From Variovorax sp. DXTD-1 (GTDB lineage Bacteria; Pseudomonadota; Gammaproteobacteria; Burkholderiales; Burkholderiaceae_C): a stretch of DNA of 64,000 nucleotides. The stretch is taken from assembly GCF_003984625.1 (NCBI RefSeq), contig NZ_RWKH01000009.1, positions 1 to 64,000 of the forward strand. The letters are read 5' to 3'. The position numbers and the translations under genes are program-made. This document shows positions 18,623-28,430 of the stretch, one piece after another (the stretch's first letter is position 1; every line of letters begins with the position of its first letter). Under the pieces are notes generated by a model. It did not search any database. It worked only from the letters and a program-made list of their open reading frames with translations, and was not told where the DNA came from.

Positions 18623-20035
18623 CTAGCGGAAAAAGATGAAGGTGGAGAGAACGAACAGCGGTATCAGGATGGCCACCGACCATGCCATGTAGCCGAAGAA
18701 ACTCGGCATGCGAACGCCCCGGCTCTCGGCAATGGCCTTGACCATGAGGTTGGGCGCATTTCCGATGTAGGTGTTGGCGCCCATGAACACGGCGCCGGCC
18801 GAAATGGCCGCCAGCGTGGTGGCGTAGGTGGTCATGAGCGCGGCGGCATCGCCGCCCGCGGTATTGAAGAACACCAGGTAGGTCGGTGCGTTGTCCAGGA
18901 ACGAGCTCAGGATGCCGGTGGCCCAGAAGTACATCGCCGGATCGGGCAGGCCGTCGGGCCGGGTCACCGCCGCCACCACCGAGCTGAAGGGGCCATGAAC
19001 GCCAGCCTTGAGCATGGCAATCACGGGGATGATGGTCAGGAAGATACCCGCGAACAGCTTGGCCACCTCCGCCATCGGGCCCCATTCGAACTGGTTGTCG
19101 GCATGCACCTTGGCCGAGGTGATCTTGAGCGAAAGCAGCGTGATGGCGATCAGGCCGATGTCGCGCACCAGCCCCGGCAAGCCGACACGCGTGCCGAACA
19201 CTTCAAAGCCCGTGGGCGTCTTCCAGATGCCCGAGAGCAGCACGAAGAAGATGATGCCGCCCAGCAGCCAGAAGTTGGCCGCGCCATCGAAGCCGACGCG
19301 CTGGGTATCGGGCGTCGGGTCGAACGGCAGCACGCCCTCCTTGCGATAGTGATGGCGGTCGATCACGTAGAACAGTGCCAGCAACGTGCCGATGAGAAAC
19401 AGCGTTTCGGGAAAGATGTTTTTTGCCGTCCAGAAAAAGTCGACGCCCTTCAGGAAGCCGAGGAACAGCGGCGGGTCGCCCAGCGGCGTGAGCGAGCCGC
19501 CTACGTTCGACACAATGAAGATGAAAAACACCACCACATGCGCCTTGCTCACGCGGTTGTCGTTGGCGCGGATCAGCGGCCTGATCAGCAGCATCGATGC
19601 GCCCGTGGTCCCCATGAAGCTCGCAAGCACAGCGCCAATCGCAAGAATGGCCGTGTTGAGCCCGGGTGCGCCATGCAGGTTGCCGCGAATATGGATGCCG
19701 CCCGCCACCGTGAACAGCGCAGTGAGCAGGATGATGAAGGGGATGTATTCCTCCACCAGCGCATGCACCAGCTGGGCGCCAGCCAGCGGCGCTCCGTAGA
19801 TTGCGGCAAAGGGAAGAAGAAACGCAAGCGCCCAGGCGGCCGATATCTTGCCGTAGTGGTGATGCCAGAAGGCCGGGGCCAGCAGCGGCATCAGCGCGAT
19901 CGACAACAGGATGCCCGCGAACGGAACGCCCCAGAGCGCAGAAAGCTTGCTGCTGTCGAATTCGGCAGCCATGGTAAGCGCGGGAAACATCATCGGCAGC
20001 ACAGCGGCTGCCACGAGGCGAACTGTTTTTTTCAT
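18623..20035 (-). CDS. NhaD-like Na+/H+ antiporter (ion transporter superfamily)
   Basis: A 470-residue membrane protein with a cleavable-looking N-terminal segment (MKKTVRLVAAAVLPMMFPALTMAAE), then about eleven helices. It includes FMGTTGASMLLIRPLIRAN and NVGGSLTPLGDPPLFLGFLKG, the latter a NhaD/arsenite-permease-type re-entrant motif, and SSFLDNAPTYLVFFN in the second half. The family exchanges Na+ (or Li+) for protons. The exported-looking N-terminus before the first transporter helix is a known NhaD trait. It precedes the 2-hydroxyacid dehydrogenase gene. Confidence 0.8.
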   Translation of the reverse strand: MKKTVRLVAAAVLPMMFPALTMAAEFDSSKLSALWGVPFAGILLSIALMPLLAPAFWHHHYGKISAAWALAFLLPFAAIYGAPLAGAQLVHALVEEYIPFIILLTALFTVAGGIHIRGNLHGAPGLNTAILAIGAVLASFMGTTGASMLLIRPLIRANDNRVSKAHVVVFFIFIVSNVGGSLTPLGDPPLFLGFLKGVDFFWTAKNIFPETLFLIGTLLALFYVIDRHHYRKEGVLPFDPTPDTQRVGFDGAANFWLLGGIIFFVLLSGIWKTPTGFEVFGTRVGLPGLVRDIGLIAITLLSLKITSAKVHADNQFEWGPMAEVAKLFAGIFLTIIPVIAMLKAGVHGPFSSVVAAVTRPDGLPDPAMYFWATGILSSFLDNAPTYLVFFNTAGGDAAALMTTYATTLAAISAGAVFMGANTYIGNAPNLMVKAIAESRGVRMPSFFGYMAWSVAILIPLFVLSTFIFFR

Positions 20036-20060
20036 GGGGCCGTACCGTACCAGACGGGCG

Positions 20061-21281
20061 TCAGGCCGGCGGCTGTTCGATCTCGAACACCTGGCGCAGG
20101 TACGCCAGGTATTTTTCGTCCTCGCACATGTTCTTGGACGGCGTGTCCGACAGCTTGGCCACCGGCTGGCCGTTGCAATTGATCATCTTGATGACGATCT
20201 GCAGCGGCTCGTAGCTCAGGTCGTTGGTGAGATTGGTTCCAATGCCGAAAGCCAGCTGGCAGCGGCCGCGGAACTGCTGATAGAGCTCGATGGTGCGCGG
20301 CACGGTCAGGCCGTCGCTGAAGATCAGCGTCTTGGTGAGCGGATCGACACGGTTCGCGGCGTAGTGCGCCAGCATGCGTTCACCCCACTGGAAGGGGTCG
20401 CCGCTGTCGTGGCGGGCGCCGTCGAACAGCTTGCAGAAATACAGGTCGAAGTCGCGCAGGAAGGCGCTCATGCCGTACACGTCGGACAGCGCAATGCCCA
20501 GGTCGCCGCGGTATTCACGGGCCCAGCTCTCGAAGCCGAAGATCTGGCTGTCGCGCAGCCGCGGGCCGAGCGCCTGGCAGGCCTGCAGGTATTCATGGGC
20601 CATGGTGCCGAGCGGAATCAGCCCCAGCTTCATGGCGTACAGCACATTGCTGGTACCCGCGAGCTGCGGCAGCCGCGCACCGGGCTTGGGGTGCAGCGTC
20701 GGCGGCGTCACCGCGCCCAGCCGCGCGTTGAGCGTGCGCAGCACTTCTTCATGCCAGTCCTTGGAAAAGCGGCGGCGCGTGCCGTAGTCGGCAATCTTGA
20801 GATCGGCCAGCCCGGCGTCCTGCAGTTGCCCGATCTTGGTCTCCAGGCGCCGCCGGCCTTCTTCGAAGTCGGGCTTCTTCTGCGTGTTGCGGAAGTAGAC
20901 CTCGTTCACGATGGCCAGCACCGGAATCTCGAACAGGATGGTGTGCAGCCACGGCCCCTGGATGCGGATCTCGAGCTCCCCCGAGGGTTGCGGAATGATG
21001 TTGATGTATTTCTCGTTGAGCCTGAAGAGCCCGAGAAAGTCGACGAAGTCGCTCTTGATGAAACGCATCGACCGCAGGTAGGCCAGCTCGGCGTCCCGGA
21101 ACTGCAGCGAGCAGAGGCTTCGCACTTCTTCCCGGATTTGCCCGGCGAACTGCGCCAGGTCGACGCCGGGGTTGCGGCACTTGAACCGGTACTCGACCCG
21201 GGCGCCGGGAAAGTGATGCAGGACGACCTGCATCATGGTGAACTTGTAGAGGTCGGTGTCGAGCAGGCTGTGAATGATCAT
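20061..21281 (-). CDS. pncB: Nicotinate phosphoribosyltransferase
   Basis: A 406-residue NAD-salvage enzyme joining nicotinate and PRPP with ATP hydrolysis. The N-terminus [20 protein letters not shown], the central [15 protein letters not shown] and [28 protein letters not shown] (with the autophosphorylated-His region), and IFSDGLTV are diagnostic for PncB. The C-terminal [22 protein letters not shown] is family-typical. It stands 25 bp before (transcriptionally upstream of) the antiporter gene. Confidence 0.95.
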   Translation of the reverse strand: MIIHSLLDTDLYKFTMMQVVLHHFPGARVEYRFKCRNPGVDLAQFAGQIREEVRSLCSLQFRDAELAYLRSMRFIKSDFVDFLGLFRLNEKYINIIPQPSGELEIRIQGPWLHTILFEIPVLAIVNEVYFRNTQKKPDFEEGRRRLETKIGQLQDAGLADLKIADYGTRRRFSKDWHEEVLRTLNARLGAVTPPTLHPKPGARLPQLAGTSNVLYAMKLGLIPLGTMAHEYLQACQALGPRLRDSQIFGFESWAREYRGDLGIALSDVYGMSAFLRDFDLYFCKLFDGARHDSGDPFQWGERMLAHYAANRVDPLTKTLIFSDGLTVPRTIELYQQFRGRCQLAFGIGTNLTNDLSYEPLQIVIKMINCNGQPVAKLSDTPSKNMCEDEKYLAYLRQVFEIEQPPA

Positions 21282-21455
21282 GGTGCGGCGCGCGTTGTCC
21301 CAAGCTTTTCGGCGTGCGTTCGATTATCACGGGCAGCGTCGGCTTGTGCCTACGGGGCCTGCACTGCACGTCCTACCGTCAGGGTGAATCGGCTCCGCCA
21401 CATTTTGTTCACGGCGGCCAACAGCCCGCCGAATCAACCGTACAAGGAGATTCGC

Positions 21456-21689
21456 ATGAACAAGGACACCATCGAAGGCAACTGGAAGCAGCTCAAGGGC
21501 AAGGTCAAGGAGCAATGGGGCAAGCTGACCGACGACGACTTCGACGTCATTGCCGGCAAGCGCGACCAGCTCCTCGGCCGCGTCCAGGAACGCCACGGCA
21601 TCAGCCGCGACGAAGCCGAAAAACAAGTCAAGGAATGGGAATCGCGCGACGGCCGCACGCCTGACACCCTCTGGTATGAAAAGTACTGA
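21456..21689 (+). CDS. CsbD-family stress protein
   Basis: A 77-residue hydrophilic protein: MNKDTIEGNWKQLKGKVKEQ is the canonical CsbD opening, followed by WGKLTDDDFDVIAGKRDQLLG and a short helical tail. CsbD proteins are abundant under general stress; their molecular role is unknown. Ribosome-binding sequence AAGGAG at 21443-21448 fits the ATG at 21456. Confidence 0.92.
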   Translation: MNKDTIEGNWKQLKGKVKEQWGKLTDDDFDVIAGKRDQLLGRVQERHGISRDEAEKQVKEWESRDGRTPDTLWYEKY

Positions 21690-21696
21690 CGCCGGC

Positions 21697-21734
21697 CGGG
21701 GCAGCCAACAGCTGCCCTGCTCCTCGGCCTCTTT
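21697..21734 (+). terminator. Possible terminator after the csbD-like gene
   Basis: An inner stem GGGCAGC/GCTGCCC (21698-21717) can be extended by outer GGCCG/CGGCC pairing, and a T-run starts at about 21732. Bulges make it weaker than the other terminators in this window. Confidence 0.45.
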
Positions 21735-21774
21735 TTAAGTTTTTCCTCTCAACTGCAAAAAAGAAAGAACACCA

Positions 21775-22182
21775 ATGAAAAAACATCTGCTCATGCTCGC
21801 CCTTGCTTCCACCTGCTTCATGGCCACGCACGCCAGCGCCATGACCCAGAATGAATACAAGGCCGCCAAGGAAAAGATCGAGGCCGACTACAAGTCCGCC
21901 AAGGCCCAGTGCGACGCGATGAAGGACAACGCGAAGGACGTTTGCGAGAAGGAAGCCAAGGGCACGGAGAACGTGGCAAAGGCCGAACTCGAGCAGCAGT
22001 ACAAGCCGAGCGATGCACACGCCCGCAAGGTTGCCGAAGAAAAGGTGAAGGCCAAGTACGAAGTCGCGAAGGAAAAATGCGACGAGCAGAAGGGTGACGC
22101 CAAGTCCGCCTGCGAGAAGCAGGCCAAGGCCGATGAAGCCCAGGGCAAGGCCGACATCAAGGCCATGAAGAAGACCATGTAA
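21775..22182 (+). CDS. Small periplasmic protein with two C-x10-C repeats
   Basis: A 135-residue protein with a clear signal peptide (cleavage probably after THASA, residue 22). The mature part is Lys/Glu/Ala-rich and helical. Two similar segments are seen, KAQCDAMKDNAKDVCEKEAK and KEKCDEQKGDAKSACEKQAK, each with cysteines ten residues apart, so two intramolecular disulfides across helical hairpins are plausible. No named family recognised; similar Lys-rich secreted proteins occur in related Burkholderiales. It follows the csbD-like gene by 85 bp. Confidence 0.75.
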   Translation: MKKHLLMLALASTCFMATHASAMTQNEYKAAKEKIEADYKSAKAQCDAMKDNAKDVCEKEAKGTENVAKAELEQQYKPSDAHARKVAEEKVKAKYEVAKEKCDEQKGDAKSACEKQAKADEAQGKADIKAMKKTM

Positions 22183-22213
22183 GATCGCGGCGGTCCCAAC
22201 CGGATCGCGGCAA

Positions 22214-22243
22214 GAAAAAACGGCGCCCTCGGGCGCCGTTTTT
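22214..22243. terminator. Bidirectional intrinsic terminator
   Basis: Stem AACGGCGCCC/GGGCGCCGTT with a 2-nt TC centre, an A-run before it and a T-run after it, so it can act on both strands. It separates the convergent Cys-repeat protein gene and the thioesterase gene, 8 bp before the thioesterase stop codon. Confidence 0.85.
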
Positions 22244-22250
22244 AATGGGG

Positions 22251-22694
22251 TCAGGTCTTCAAGGAGTCGACGACTCTCTGCAGCGCCTCGGGCAACGGCA
22301 CCGGCCGCTGCGTGGCCCGGTCGACATACACATGCACGAAGTGGCCCTGCGCCGCTGCGGTTTCCGAGCCCTCCGCAAAGAGCGCAATTTCGTACCGGAC
22401 GTTCGACCGGCCCGCCTGGGCCACGCGGATGCCGGCCTCCACCGTTTGCGGAAACGCGATCGGCGCGAAGTAGTTGCACTGCGTCTCGACCACGAAGCCG
22501 ATGACCTGCCCCTGGTGGATGTCGAGCGCGCCGCGCTCGATCAGCAGCGCGTTCACCGCCGTGTCGAACCAGCTGTAGTAGACGACGTTGTTGACATGGC
22601 CGTACATGTCGTTGTCGGCCCAGCGCGTGGGGATGCTGCGAAACGCGCGGTAGCCGCTCCGGGAATTCGGCGTGGGTTTGGTGGCGGAGTTCAT
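22251..22694 (-). CDS. Hotdog-fold acyl-CoA thioesterase (YbgC/FadM type)
   Basis: A 147-residue 4-hydroxybenzoyl-CoA-thioesterase-like protein. [23 protein letters not shown] is the hotdog signature with the catalytic Asp in [10 protein letters not shown] (about residues 26-37). It hydrolyses acyl-CoA thioesters. Its start codon overlaps the stop of the deacetylase-family gene (ATGA at 22691-22694), so the two are translationally coupled. Confidence 0.88.
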   Translation of the reverse strand: MNSATKPTPNSRSGYRAFRSIPTRWADNDMYGHVNNVVYYSWFDTAVNALLIERGALDIHQGQVIGFVVETQCNYFAPIAFPQTVEAGIRVAQAGRSNVRYEIALFAEGSETAAAQGHFVHVYVDRATQRPVPLPEALQRVVDSLKT

Positions 22695-23617
22695 CGCGCG
22701 GCATTTTGCCAGCGGCGCCAGTACTCGAAGGCCACCCTGAAGGTGCCGAGTTGCACCTGCACCGTCTCGGCAATGTCGCTGGCGTAGCCGCCGGCCATGG
22801 CAAAGGCCACCGGAATGCGGCGCTGCCAGGTCCAGTCGAACACCCGCCGGTCCCGCGCCTCCAAGCCGTCGAACGTCAGCTTGAGCCGGCCGAGCCGGTC
22901 GCGCTCGAAGGGGTCGGCACCCGCCAGGTAGATCGCCAGCCCGGGCGCAAAGCGCCGGTCCAGCTCGTCGAGCGCATGCTCGAGCGCGGTGAGGTAGTCG
23001 GCATCTCCGCAGCCGTCGGGCAGCTCGACGTCCAGGTCGCTCGCCTCCTTGCGGAACGGAAAGTTCTTCTGGCCGTGCAGGGAGAGCGTGAAGACGCTCG
23101 GGTCGTTGCGAAAGATGCTCGCCGTGCCGTTGCCCTGGTGCACGTCGAGGTCGATGACCGCCACCTTCAGCTGCCGGCCGCTGCGGCCATGCTCGGCTTG
23201 CATCAGCCGCGCGGCCACGGCAGCGTCGTTGAAGACGCAGAATCCCCCGCCCTTGTCGGCATAGGCGTGGTGCGTGCCGCCCGCCATGTTGGCCGCCACG
23301 CCCCCGGCAAATGCCGCGCGGCAGGCCGCGATGGTCGCCCCGGTGGAGCGGCGCGAGCGCTCGACCATCGCCTCGCTCCAGGGAAAGCCGATTTCGCGCA
23401 TCGCCTGCGGGCTTACGCTGCCGTCGCTGATGGCTGATATCCACTGCGGGGTATGGGCCAGCGCCAGCTCGCCGTCGGTGGCGCGCGGGGCCTGATCCAT
23501 GTCTACTCCGGGCAGGTGCTCGAGCAGGCGGTCGCGCAGCAGCGCGTAGCGGGACATTGGAAAGCGGTGGCCGGGCGGCAAAGGCAGGACGAACTGGCCG
23601 GAATAGAAGGCGCGCAT
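22691..23617 (-). CDS. Histone deacetylase/acetoin-utilisation family hydrolase
   Basis: A 308-residue class-II-HDAC-like Zn hydrolase. The His pair is in [19 protein letters not shown], Zn ligands are in [12 protein letters not shown] and [13 protein letters not shown], and the C-terminal GGY lies in [12 protein letters not shown]. All three metal ligands (Asp, His, Asp) are present, so it should be an active amide/ester hydrolase; the acyl substrate is unknown. It is coupled by a 4-bp overlap to the thioesterase, suggesting a shared role in acyl-group turnover. Confidence 0.87.
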   Translation of the reverse strand: MRAFYSGQFVLPLPPGHRFPMSRYALLRDRLLEHLPGVDMDQAPRATDGELALAHTPQWISAISDGSVSPQAMREIGFPWSEAMVERSRRSTGATIAACRAAFAGGVAANMAGGTHHAYADKGGGFCVFNDAAVAARLMQAEHGRSGRQLKVAVIDLDVHQGNGTASIFRNDPSVFTLSLHGQKNFPFRKEASDLDVELPDGCGDADYLTALEHALDELDRRFAPGLAIYLAGADPFERDRLGRLKLTFDGLEARDRRVFDWTWQRRIPVAFAMAGGYASDIAETVQVQLGTFRVAFEYWRRWQNAAR

Positions 23618-23663
23618 GGCCGCATTCTGGGGTGCGAGCCGAATTTAGAAAGTGTGTTCTAAA

Positions 23664-23680
23664 TTGCTGCAAAGCAGCAA
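23664..23680. promoter_or_regulatory. PhaR-type operator candidate upstream of phasin
   Basis: A perfect 17-bp inverted repeat, TTGCTGC-AAA-GCAGCAA, just upstream of the -35 of the phasin promoter. Its core CTGCAAAGCAG fits CTGC-N3-GCAG, recalled as the binding core of the PHB-sensing repressor PhaR in Paracoccus. A second, imperfect copy (CTGCACCGCAA) lies at 23726-23736, downstream of the -10. Confidence 0.55.
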
Positions 23681-23687
23681 AACCCCC

Positions 23688-23715
23688 TTGATCGCAAAGC
23701 TGTGCTGCCTATACT
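23688..23715 (+). promoter_or_regulatory. Predicted sigma-70 promoter of the phasin gene
   Basis: -35 TTGATC (23688-23693), 16-bp spacer, -10 TATACT (23710-23715). The phasin start codon is about 88 bp downstream, preceded by GGAGA. PhaR-like boxes flank the promoter. Confidence 0.65.
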
Positions 23716-23802
23716 TGAGGTCATGCTGCACCGCAACAAAAACAAAGACGACGAGGCAGCGCAACGTGAACCGACCACCATCATCCTTACTGGAGATTCC
23801 AC

Positions 23803-24354
23803 ATGGCACTGACCGCTGACCAAATCCTCGCCGCCCAAAAAGCAAACCTCGAAACCCTGTTCGGCCTGACCACCAAGGCTTTCGAAGGCGTCGAGAAGCT
23901 CGTCGAACTGAACGTGACCGCTTCCAAGGCTGCCCTGGCCGAAGCCGCCGGCACCGCCCAAGCCGCCCTGAACGTCAAGGACGCGCAAGAACTGCTGACG
24001 CTGCAAGCCAGCCTGTTCCAGCCCCTGGCCGAAAAGACCGCCGCCTACAGCCGTCATCTGTATGACATCGCCCAAGGCACCGGCGCCGAGTTCACCAAGG
24101 CTTTCGAAGCCAAGGCCGCTGAAGCCCAGCAAACCTTCGTCGGCCTGGTCGACAGCGCTTCCAAGAATGCACCCGCCGGCTCGGAAACCGCCGTTGCCGT
24201 GCTGAAGAGCGCCGTGGCTGCCGCCAACAACGCTTTCGAATCGGTCCAGAAGGCCGTCAAGCAAGCGTCGGACGTTGCCGAAGCCAACTTCAACGCCGTG
24301 TCGTCGCAAGCCGTCGCCGCCGCCAAGACCGCGACCACCGCCCGCAAGCGCTAA
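23803..24354 (+). CDS. phaP: Phasin family protein (PHA granule surface protein)
   Basis: A 183-residue Ala-rich, helical protein lacking cysteine. [20 protein letters not shown] is the typical start of Burkholderiales phasins, and the middle reads [23 protein letters not shown] amphipathic helix. Phasins coat polyhydroxyalkanoate granules and set their size and number. The gene stands alone with its own promoter, PhaR-like boxes and terminator, implying high and PHA-responsive expression. Confidence 0.9.
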   Translation: MALTADQILAAQKANLETLFGLTTKAFEGVEKLVELNVTASKAALAEAAGTAQAALNVKDAQELLTLQASLFQPLAEKTAAYSRHLYDIAQGTGAEFTKAFEAKAAEAQQTFVGLVDSASKNAPAGSETAVAVLKSAVAAANNAFESVQKAVKQASDVAEANFNAVSSQAVAAAKTATTARKR

Positions 24355-24409
24355 GCCGCCGGCCGAGCACCACCAGTTGTCTCCTTGGGTCCTCACGGAT
24401 CCAATTCAG

Positions 24410-24438
24410 GGCCTCATCTTCGGATGAGGCCTTTTTTT
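24410..24438 (+). terminator. Intrinsic terminator after phasin
   Basis: Stem GGCCTCATC / GATGAGGCC closed by a TTCG tetraloop (24410-24431), then seven T residues. It is a textbook strong terminator, 55 bp after the phasin stop. Confidence 0.9.
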
Positions 24439-24490
24439 ATGTGCTGCCGGCCCTCTTCGATAATGCGGGCCTTATTTCAGGAGACTCTCA

Positions 24491-25249
24491 ATGCAGATCG
24501 ACGGCAAGGTTTTTATCGTGACCGGTGGCGCTTCGGGCCTTGGCGAAGGCACGGCGCGCATGCTGGCCGCCAATGGCGGCAAGGTGGTCGTCGCCGACAT
24601 GCAGGCTGAAAAAGGCGAAGCCGTCGCCAAGGACATCGGCGGGGTGTTCGTGAAATGCGACGTGAGCCAGGAAGCCGACGGCCAGGCGGCGGTTGCCGCG
24701 GCCCAAAAGCTCGGCAAGCTGGTGGGCCTTGTCAACTGCGCGGGCATTGCGCCGGCCGAGAAGACCGTGGGCAAGAACGGCGCGCACGCGCTGGCCGTGT
24801 TCAGCAAGACCGTCACCGTCAACCTGATCGGCAGCTTCAACATGATTCGTCTTGCGGCCGAGGCCATGAGCAAGAACGAACCCGAAGCCACCAGCGAACG
24901 CGGCGTGCTGATCTCGACCGCCTCGGTCGCGGCCTATGACGGGCAAATGGGCCAGGCGGCCTACAGCGCCTCCAAGGGCGGCGTGGTCGGCATGACGCTC
25001 CCCATTGCGCGCGACCTGGCCCGCAACGGCATCCGCAACATGACCATCGCCCCCGGCATCTTCGGCACGCCCATGCTCTTCGGCATGCCGCAAGAGGTGC
25101 AGGACGCGCTGGCCGCCAGCGTGCCCTTCCCTTCACGCCTGGGCACGCCGGAGGACTACGCCAAGCTCGCCAGGCACATCATCGAGAACGACATGCTCAA
25201 CGGCGAGGTGATTCGTCTGGACGGAGCGATTCGACTTCCGCCCCGGTAA
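24491..25249 (+). CDS. SDR dehydrogenase, type-2 3-hydroxyacyl-CoA dehydrogenase-like
   Basis: A 252-residue short-chain dehydrogenase. The NAD motif [10 protein letters not shown] is at 11-20, [10 protein letters not shown] at about 83, and the catalytic triad in [23 protein letters not shown] (Ser, Tyr-x3-Lys). The long insertion around 90-105 and [17 protein letters not shown] resemble the human HSD17B10/3-hydroxyacyl-CoA dehydrogenase type II group, acting in beta-oxidation. Its 3' end overlaps the convergent BrkB-family gene by 53 bp. Confidence 0.87.
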   Translation: MQIDGKVFIVTGGASGLGEGTARMLAANGGKVVVADMQAEKGEAVAKDIGGVFVKCDVSQEADGQAAVAAAQKLGKLVGLVNCAGIAPAEKTVGKNGAHALAVFSKTVTVNLIGSFNMIRLAAEAMSKNEPEATSERGVLISTASVAAYDGQMGQAAYSASKGGVVGMTLPIARDLARNGIRNMTIAPGIFGTPMLFGMPQEVQDALAASVPFPSRLGTPEDYAKLARHIIENDMLNGEVIRLDGAIRLPPR

Positions 25250-26138
25250 GCGGCGGCACCGCCGTGCTGCCGGTGCGGTCCAGCCGCTCGTACTGGGCGA
25301 TGACCTGGGCTCCCAGCAGCACGAGCGTGGCGGCAATCTCCAGGCTCAGCAGCACCACGATGGCCGTGGTGAGCGAGCCGTAGACCACGTTGACCTGCGA
25401 GAGCGTCGAGAAGTACCAGATCAGCACGTGCCGCGTGGCCTCCCACAACAGCGCGGCCGTCACGCCACCCAGCAGCGCGTGGCGCAGCGACATCCGCCCG
25501 GCCGGCATCACGAGGTAGAGCGAGGTCAGCATGAAGATCTCGCCGCCCAGCCCCAGCAGGTAGAGCAGCAGCCCCGACACGCCCGAGAGCGACCAGTTGC
25601 GGCCGAACAGGTCGACGCTTTCCTGCCCGACCAGCTGCAGCGCGCCCGACACCAGCGTCATCAGCACCAGGCCCACGCACAGGAACAGGATATACAGGTA
25701 CGGCATGACGGCCGACACCAGGAAGTGGCGCTTGTGGTCCGCCTTGCGGTGATGAAAGATCACCGCCATGGCGCTTTCGAGGATGCTGAAGGCCAGCGAG
25801 CTGAAAAAGATCATGGTGACCAGCAGCACCGGCCCCATCACGTCCCGGTGGTCGAGAAAGTTCGACAGCTCCGCCACGATGGCCTTGGATTGCCCGGGCA
25901 GCAGCCACTCGAGATAGCGGCCGATGGTGCGCAGCAATTCGGCCTGCTCGATCACATGCGACATCGCGATCACGCTCACGATGAGCAGCGGCACGATGGA
26001 AAGCAGTGCGTAATACGCCACCGCGCCCGCCAGCAGCAGGCCCTGGTTCGCGCGAAACGCCTTGAGCGCGTCCCACATGAATCGGAGGGGGTGGCGCAGC
26101 AGCGGCGCGACGTGTTGCAATGGCTTGGGCGTCTTCAT
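25197..26138 (-). CDS. YihY/BrkB-family inner-membrane protein
   Basis: A 313-residue membrane protein with about six helices; [20 protein letters not shown] near residues 37-56 is the family signature and [16 protein letters not shown] blocks follow. The family was once called ribonuclease BN but has no accepted nuclease function; envelope or transport roles are proposed. Its 3' end runs 53 bp into the convergent SDR gene. Its upstream region (26139-26231) is shared with dnaG. Confidence 0.85.
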   Translation of the reverse strand: MKTPKPLQHVAPLLRHPLRFMWDALKAFRANQGLLLAGAVAYYALLSIVPLLIVSVIAMSHVIEQAELLRTIGRYLEWLLPGQSKAIVAELSNFLDHRDVMGPVLLVTMIFFSSLAFSILESAMAVIFHHRKADHKRHFLVSAVMPYLYILFLCVGLVLMTLVSGALQLVGQESVDLFGRNWSLSGVSGLLLYLLGLGGEIFMLTSLYLVMPAGRMSLRHALLGGVTAALLWEATRHVLIWYFSTLSQVNVVYGSLTTAIVVLLSLEIAATLVLLGAQVIAQYERLDRTGSTAVPPLTGAEVESLRPDESPRR

Positions 26139-26231
26139 GCGTGAATTCCGGGGCGTTCATCCGGTGCGGGCAGTATGCCGCCCGGCGCAGGCGTTCCGCC
26201 GCTTGCGTATGATTTGCCGCTCTTCGCCTAC

Positions 26232-28214
26232 ATGACCATCCCCGCTTCTTTCATCCAGGAACTCATCGCGCGCGCCGACGTGGTGGAGATCGTCGGGCGC
26301 TATGTGCAGCTCAAGAAGGCCGGCGCCAACTTCATGGGCCTGTGCCCGTTCCACGGGGAAAAGTCGCCTTCTTTCTCGGTCAGCCCGACCAAGCAGTTCT
26401 ATCACTGCTTCGGCTGCGGGGTGCACGGCAACGCCATCGGTTTTCTCATGGAGCATGCGGGCATGGGCTTTGTCGAGGCGGTGCACGACCTGGCCGGCCA
26501 ATACGGCCTGCAAGTGCCCGAGGACGACGCCTCGCCCGCCGAACGCGCCCGCGCCGCAAACCAGCGCCAGAAGCAGGCCACCCTGACCGACGTGCTCGAA
26601 AAAGCCGGCGAGGCTTACCGAAAGGCCCTGCGGCAGGCGCCCGGCGCCATCGAATACCTGAAGGGCCGCGGCGTTTCGGGCGAAGTGGCCAAGCAGTTCG
26701 GCATCGGCTATGCGCCGGCCGGCTGGCGCGCCCTGGCCAGCGTGTTTCCGGACTACGACGATCCACTGCTCGCCGAAAGCGGCCTGGTCATCGTCAACAC
26801 CGAAGACGGCGCAGAGGACGCCAAGCGCTACGACCGCTTCCGCGACCGCGTGATGTTCCCCATCCGCAACGTCAAGGGCGAATGCATCGGCTTCGGCGGC
26901 CGGGTGCTCGGCGACGAAAAGCCCAAATACCTGAACTCCCCCGAAACGCCGGTCTTCAGCAAGGGACGGGAGCTCTACGGCCTGTACGAGGCGCGCGCCG
27001 CCTTCCGCGAGCGCGGCTATGCGCTGGTGACCGAGGGCTACATGGACGTGGTCGCGCTGGCGCAGCTCGGTTTTCCGAATGCCGTGGCCACGCTCGGCAC
27101 GGCCTGCACCACGGAGCATGTGCAAAAGCTGTTCCGGTTCACCGAATCGGTGGTGTTCAGCTTCGACGGCGATGCGGCCGGTCGGCGCGCGGCGCGCAAG
27201 GCGCTCGACGGCGCCCTGCCCTATGCCACCGACGTGCGCAGCATCAAGTTCCTGTTTCTGCCGGCCGAGCACGACCCCGACAGCTTCATCCGCGAATTCG
27301 GGGCCGACGCGTTCGCGCGCTTCGTGCAAGAGGCCACGCCGCTCTCGCGCTTCATGATCGAGGCCGCGCGCGAGGGCTGCGATCTCACCACCGCCGAGGG
27401 CCGCGCCCACATGAGCAGCAACGCGCGGCCGCTCTGGAGCGCCATGCCCGACGGCGCGCTCAAGCGGCAGATGCTGAGCGAGATCGCCACGCTGGTGCAG
27501 CTGGACGCGAAGGCCCTCTCGGAGCTCTGGGCCGCCACGCCGGGCCCGCGCAAGGCAGCCGCGGCACCCGCGCCGCGTCATTCCGGCGAGCCGGGCGACC
27601 CGTTCGACTACGCCGACATGCCGCCGCCGGCCGAATACGAACCGCCCCGCTACGAAAGCGATAGCGGCAGCAAGCCCCGCGGCAAATTCATCAAGGGCAA
27701 GCGCTGGGGCGGCAAGTTCGAGGCTCCCATCGAGCCCCTGCGCGGCCGGGGCAAGCCGCCAAGCCGGCCCGACGTGGCGGTGCGGCTGCTGCTGTCGAAC
27801 ATGGCGCAGTGGGAAGCCCTTTCGCATGAGCTCCATGTGATGCTGTGCGACCTGCCCGGTCAGCACGGGGCGCTTTTTACCTGGCTGGACAGCCAGTTGC
27901 ACGAGCACGGCGTGCAGCCTTGGGCGGCGCTGCGCGAAGGCATGCGCGGGCTCGACTTCGAGCCGCTGGCGGAGCGGCTCATGAGCGTGTCCGAAGCGGC
28001 GCCCGTACCCGAAGGAGAAGAAGACCAGCATCTGGCCGATGCGGCCAAGGAGCTTTCGAGCGTGCTCGATTTCATGCTCGACGACCGCCTGAAAGCCCAG
28101 CAGAGCGAGGCCATTGCCGCTGTGGGCACCGACCCTAAGGCCCTGGAGCGCTACAAGGCCCTGGAGGCGCGAAGGCTCGAATTGCGCACCCGGCTGAAGC
28201 CCTCCGGTGCATAA
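26232..28214 (+). CDS. dnaG: DNA primase DnaG
   Basis: A 660-residue replication primase. The N-terminal CHC2 zinc finger has Cys38, His41, Cys59 and Cys62 (GLCPFHGEKSPSFSV ... YHCFGCG). The RNA polymerase core includes GGRVLGDEKPKYLNSPETP, and the TOPRIM domain has TEGYMDVVAL at about 266 and FSFDGDAAGRRAARKAL. The C-terminal helicase-binding part is linked by a Pro/Gly-rich stretch (about 435-515). The start at 26232 is chosen over an upstream in-frame ATG at 26175 because MTIPASFIQELIARADVV is the family start. rpoD follows; rpsU, usually first in this operon, is not upstream. Confidence 0.96.
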   Translation: MTIPASFIQELIARADVVEIVGRYVQLKKAGANFMGLCPFHGEKSPSFSVSPTKQFYHCFGCGVHGNAIGFLMEHAGMGFVEAVHDLAGQYGLQVPEDDASPAERARAANQRQKQATLTDVLEKAGEAYRKALRQAPGAIEYLKGRGVSGEVAKQFGIGYAPAGWRALASVFPDYDDPLLAESGLVIVNTEDGAEDAKRYDRFRDRVMFPIRNVKGECIGFGGRVLGDEKPKYLNSPETPVFSKGRELYGLYEARAAFRERGYALVTEGYMDVVALAQLGFPNAVATLGTACTTEHVQKLFRFTESVVFSFDGDAAGRRAARKALDGALPYATDVRSIKFLFLPAEHDPDSFIREFGADAFARFVQEATPLSRFMIEAAREGCDLTTAEGRAHMSSNARPLWSAMPDGALKRQMLSEIATLVQLDAKALSELWAATPGPRKAAAAPAPRHSGEPGDPFDYADMPPPAEYEPPRYESDSGSKPRGKFIKGKRWGGKFEAPIEPLRGRGKPPSRPDVAVRLLLSNMAQWEALSHELHVMLCDLPGQHGALFTWLDSQLHEHGVQPWAALREGMRGLDFEPLAERLMSVSEAAPVPEGEEDQHLADAAKELSSVLDFMLDDRLKAQQSEAIAAVGTDPKALERYKALEARRLELRTRLKPSGA

Positions 28215-28239
28215 AGTGCTTGAAATTTGCGCAATAGGC

Positions 28240-28245
28240 TATAAT
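28240..28245 (+). promoter_or_regulatory. Predicted -10 box for rpoD within the dnaG-rpoD gap
   Basis: A perfect TATAAT lies 26 bp after the dnaG stop. The -35 is weak: TGCTTG (28217-28222) at 17 bp spacing, or TTGAAA (28220-28225) at only 14 bp. A transcript starting here would have a leader of about 300 nt before rpoD. Confidence 0.5.
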
Positions 28246-28430
28246 GTAAGGCTTCGCAACTGGCGAAATTAGGCAAGAGCGACAGCAGCACCTCCGGGCC
28301 GACCCCTAGCGCAACGCACTCCAACGGAAAAAATCCGTCGGAAAGGGTCAATAACCGCAAGGACTGCACACCAAATGTTCGCCCGACATCTTGCCTGACG
28401 AGGAATTTCTTCCTCTTTCCCAATTGTCTT

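Noticed and set aside
26157-28031. 624-codon minus-strand open frame opposite dnaG
   Set aside because: Mirror frame of dnaG with Ala/Arg/Gly/His-rich composition and no motif.
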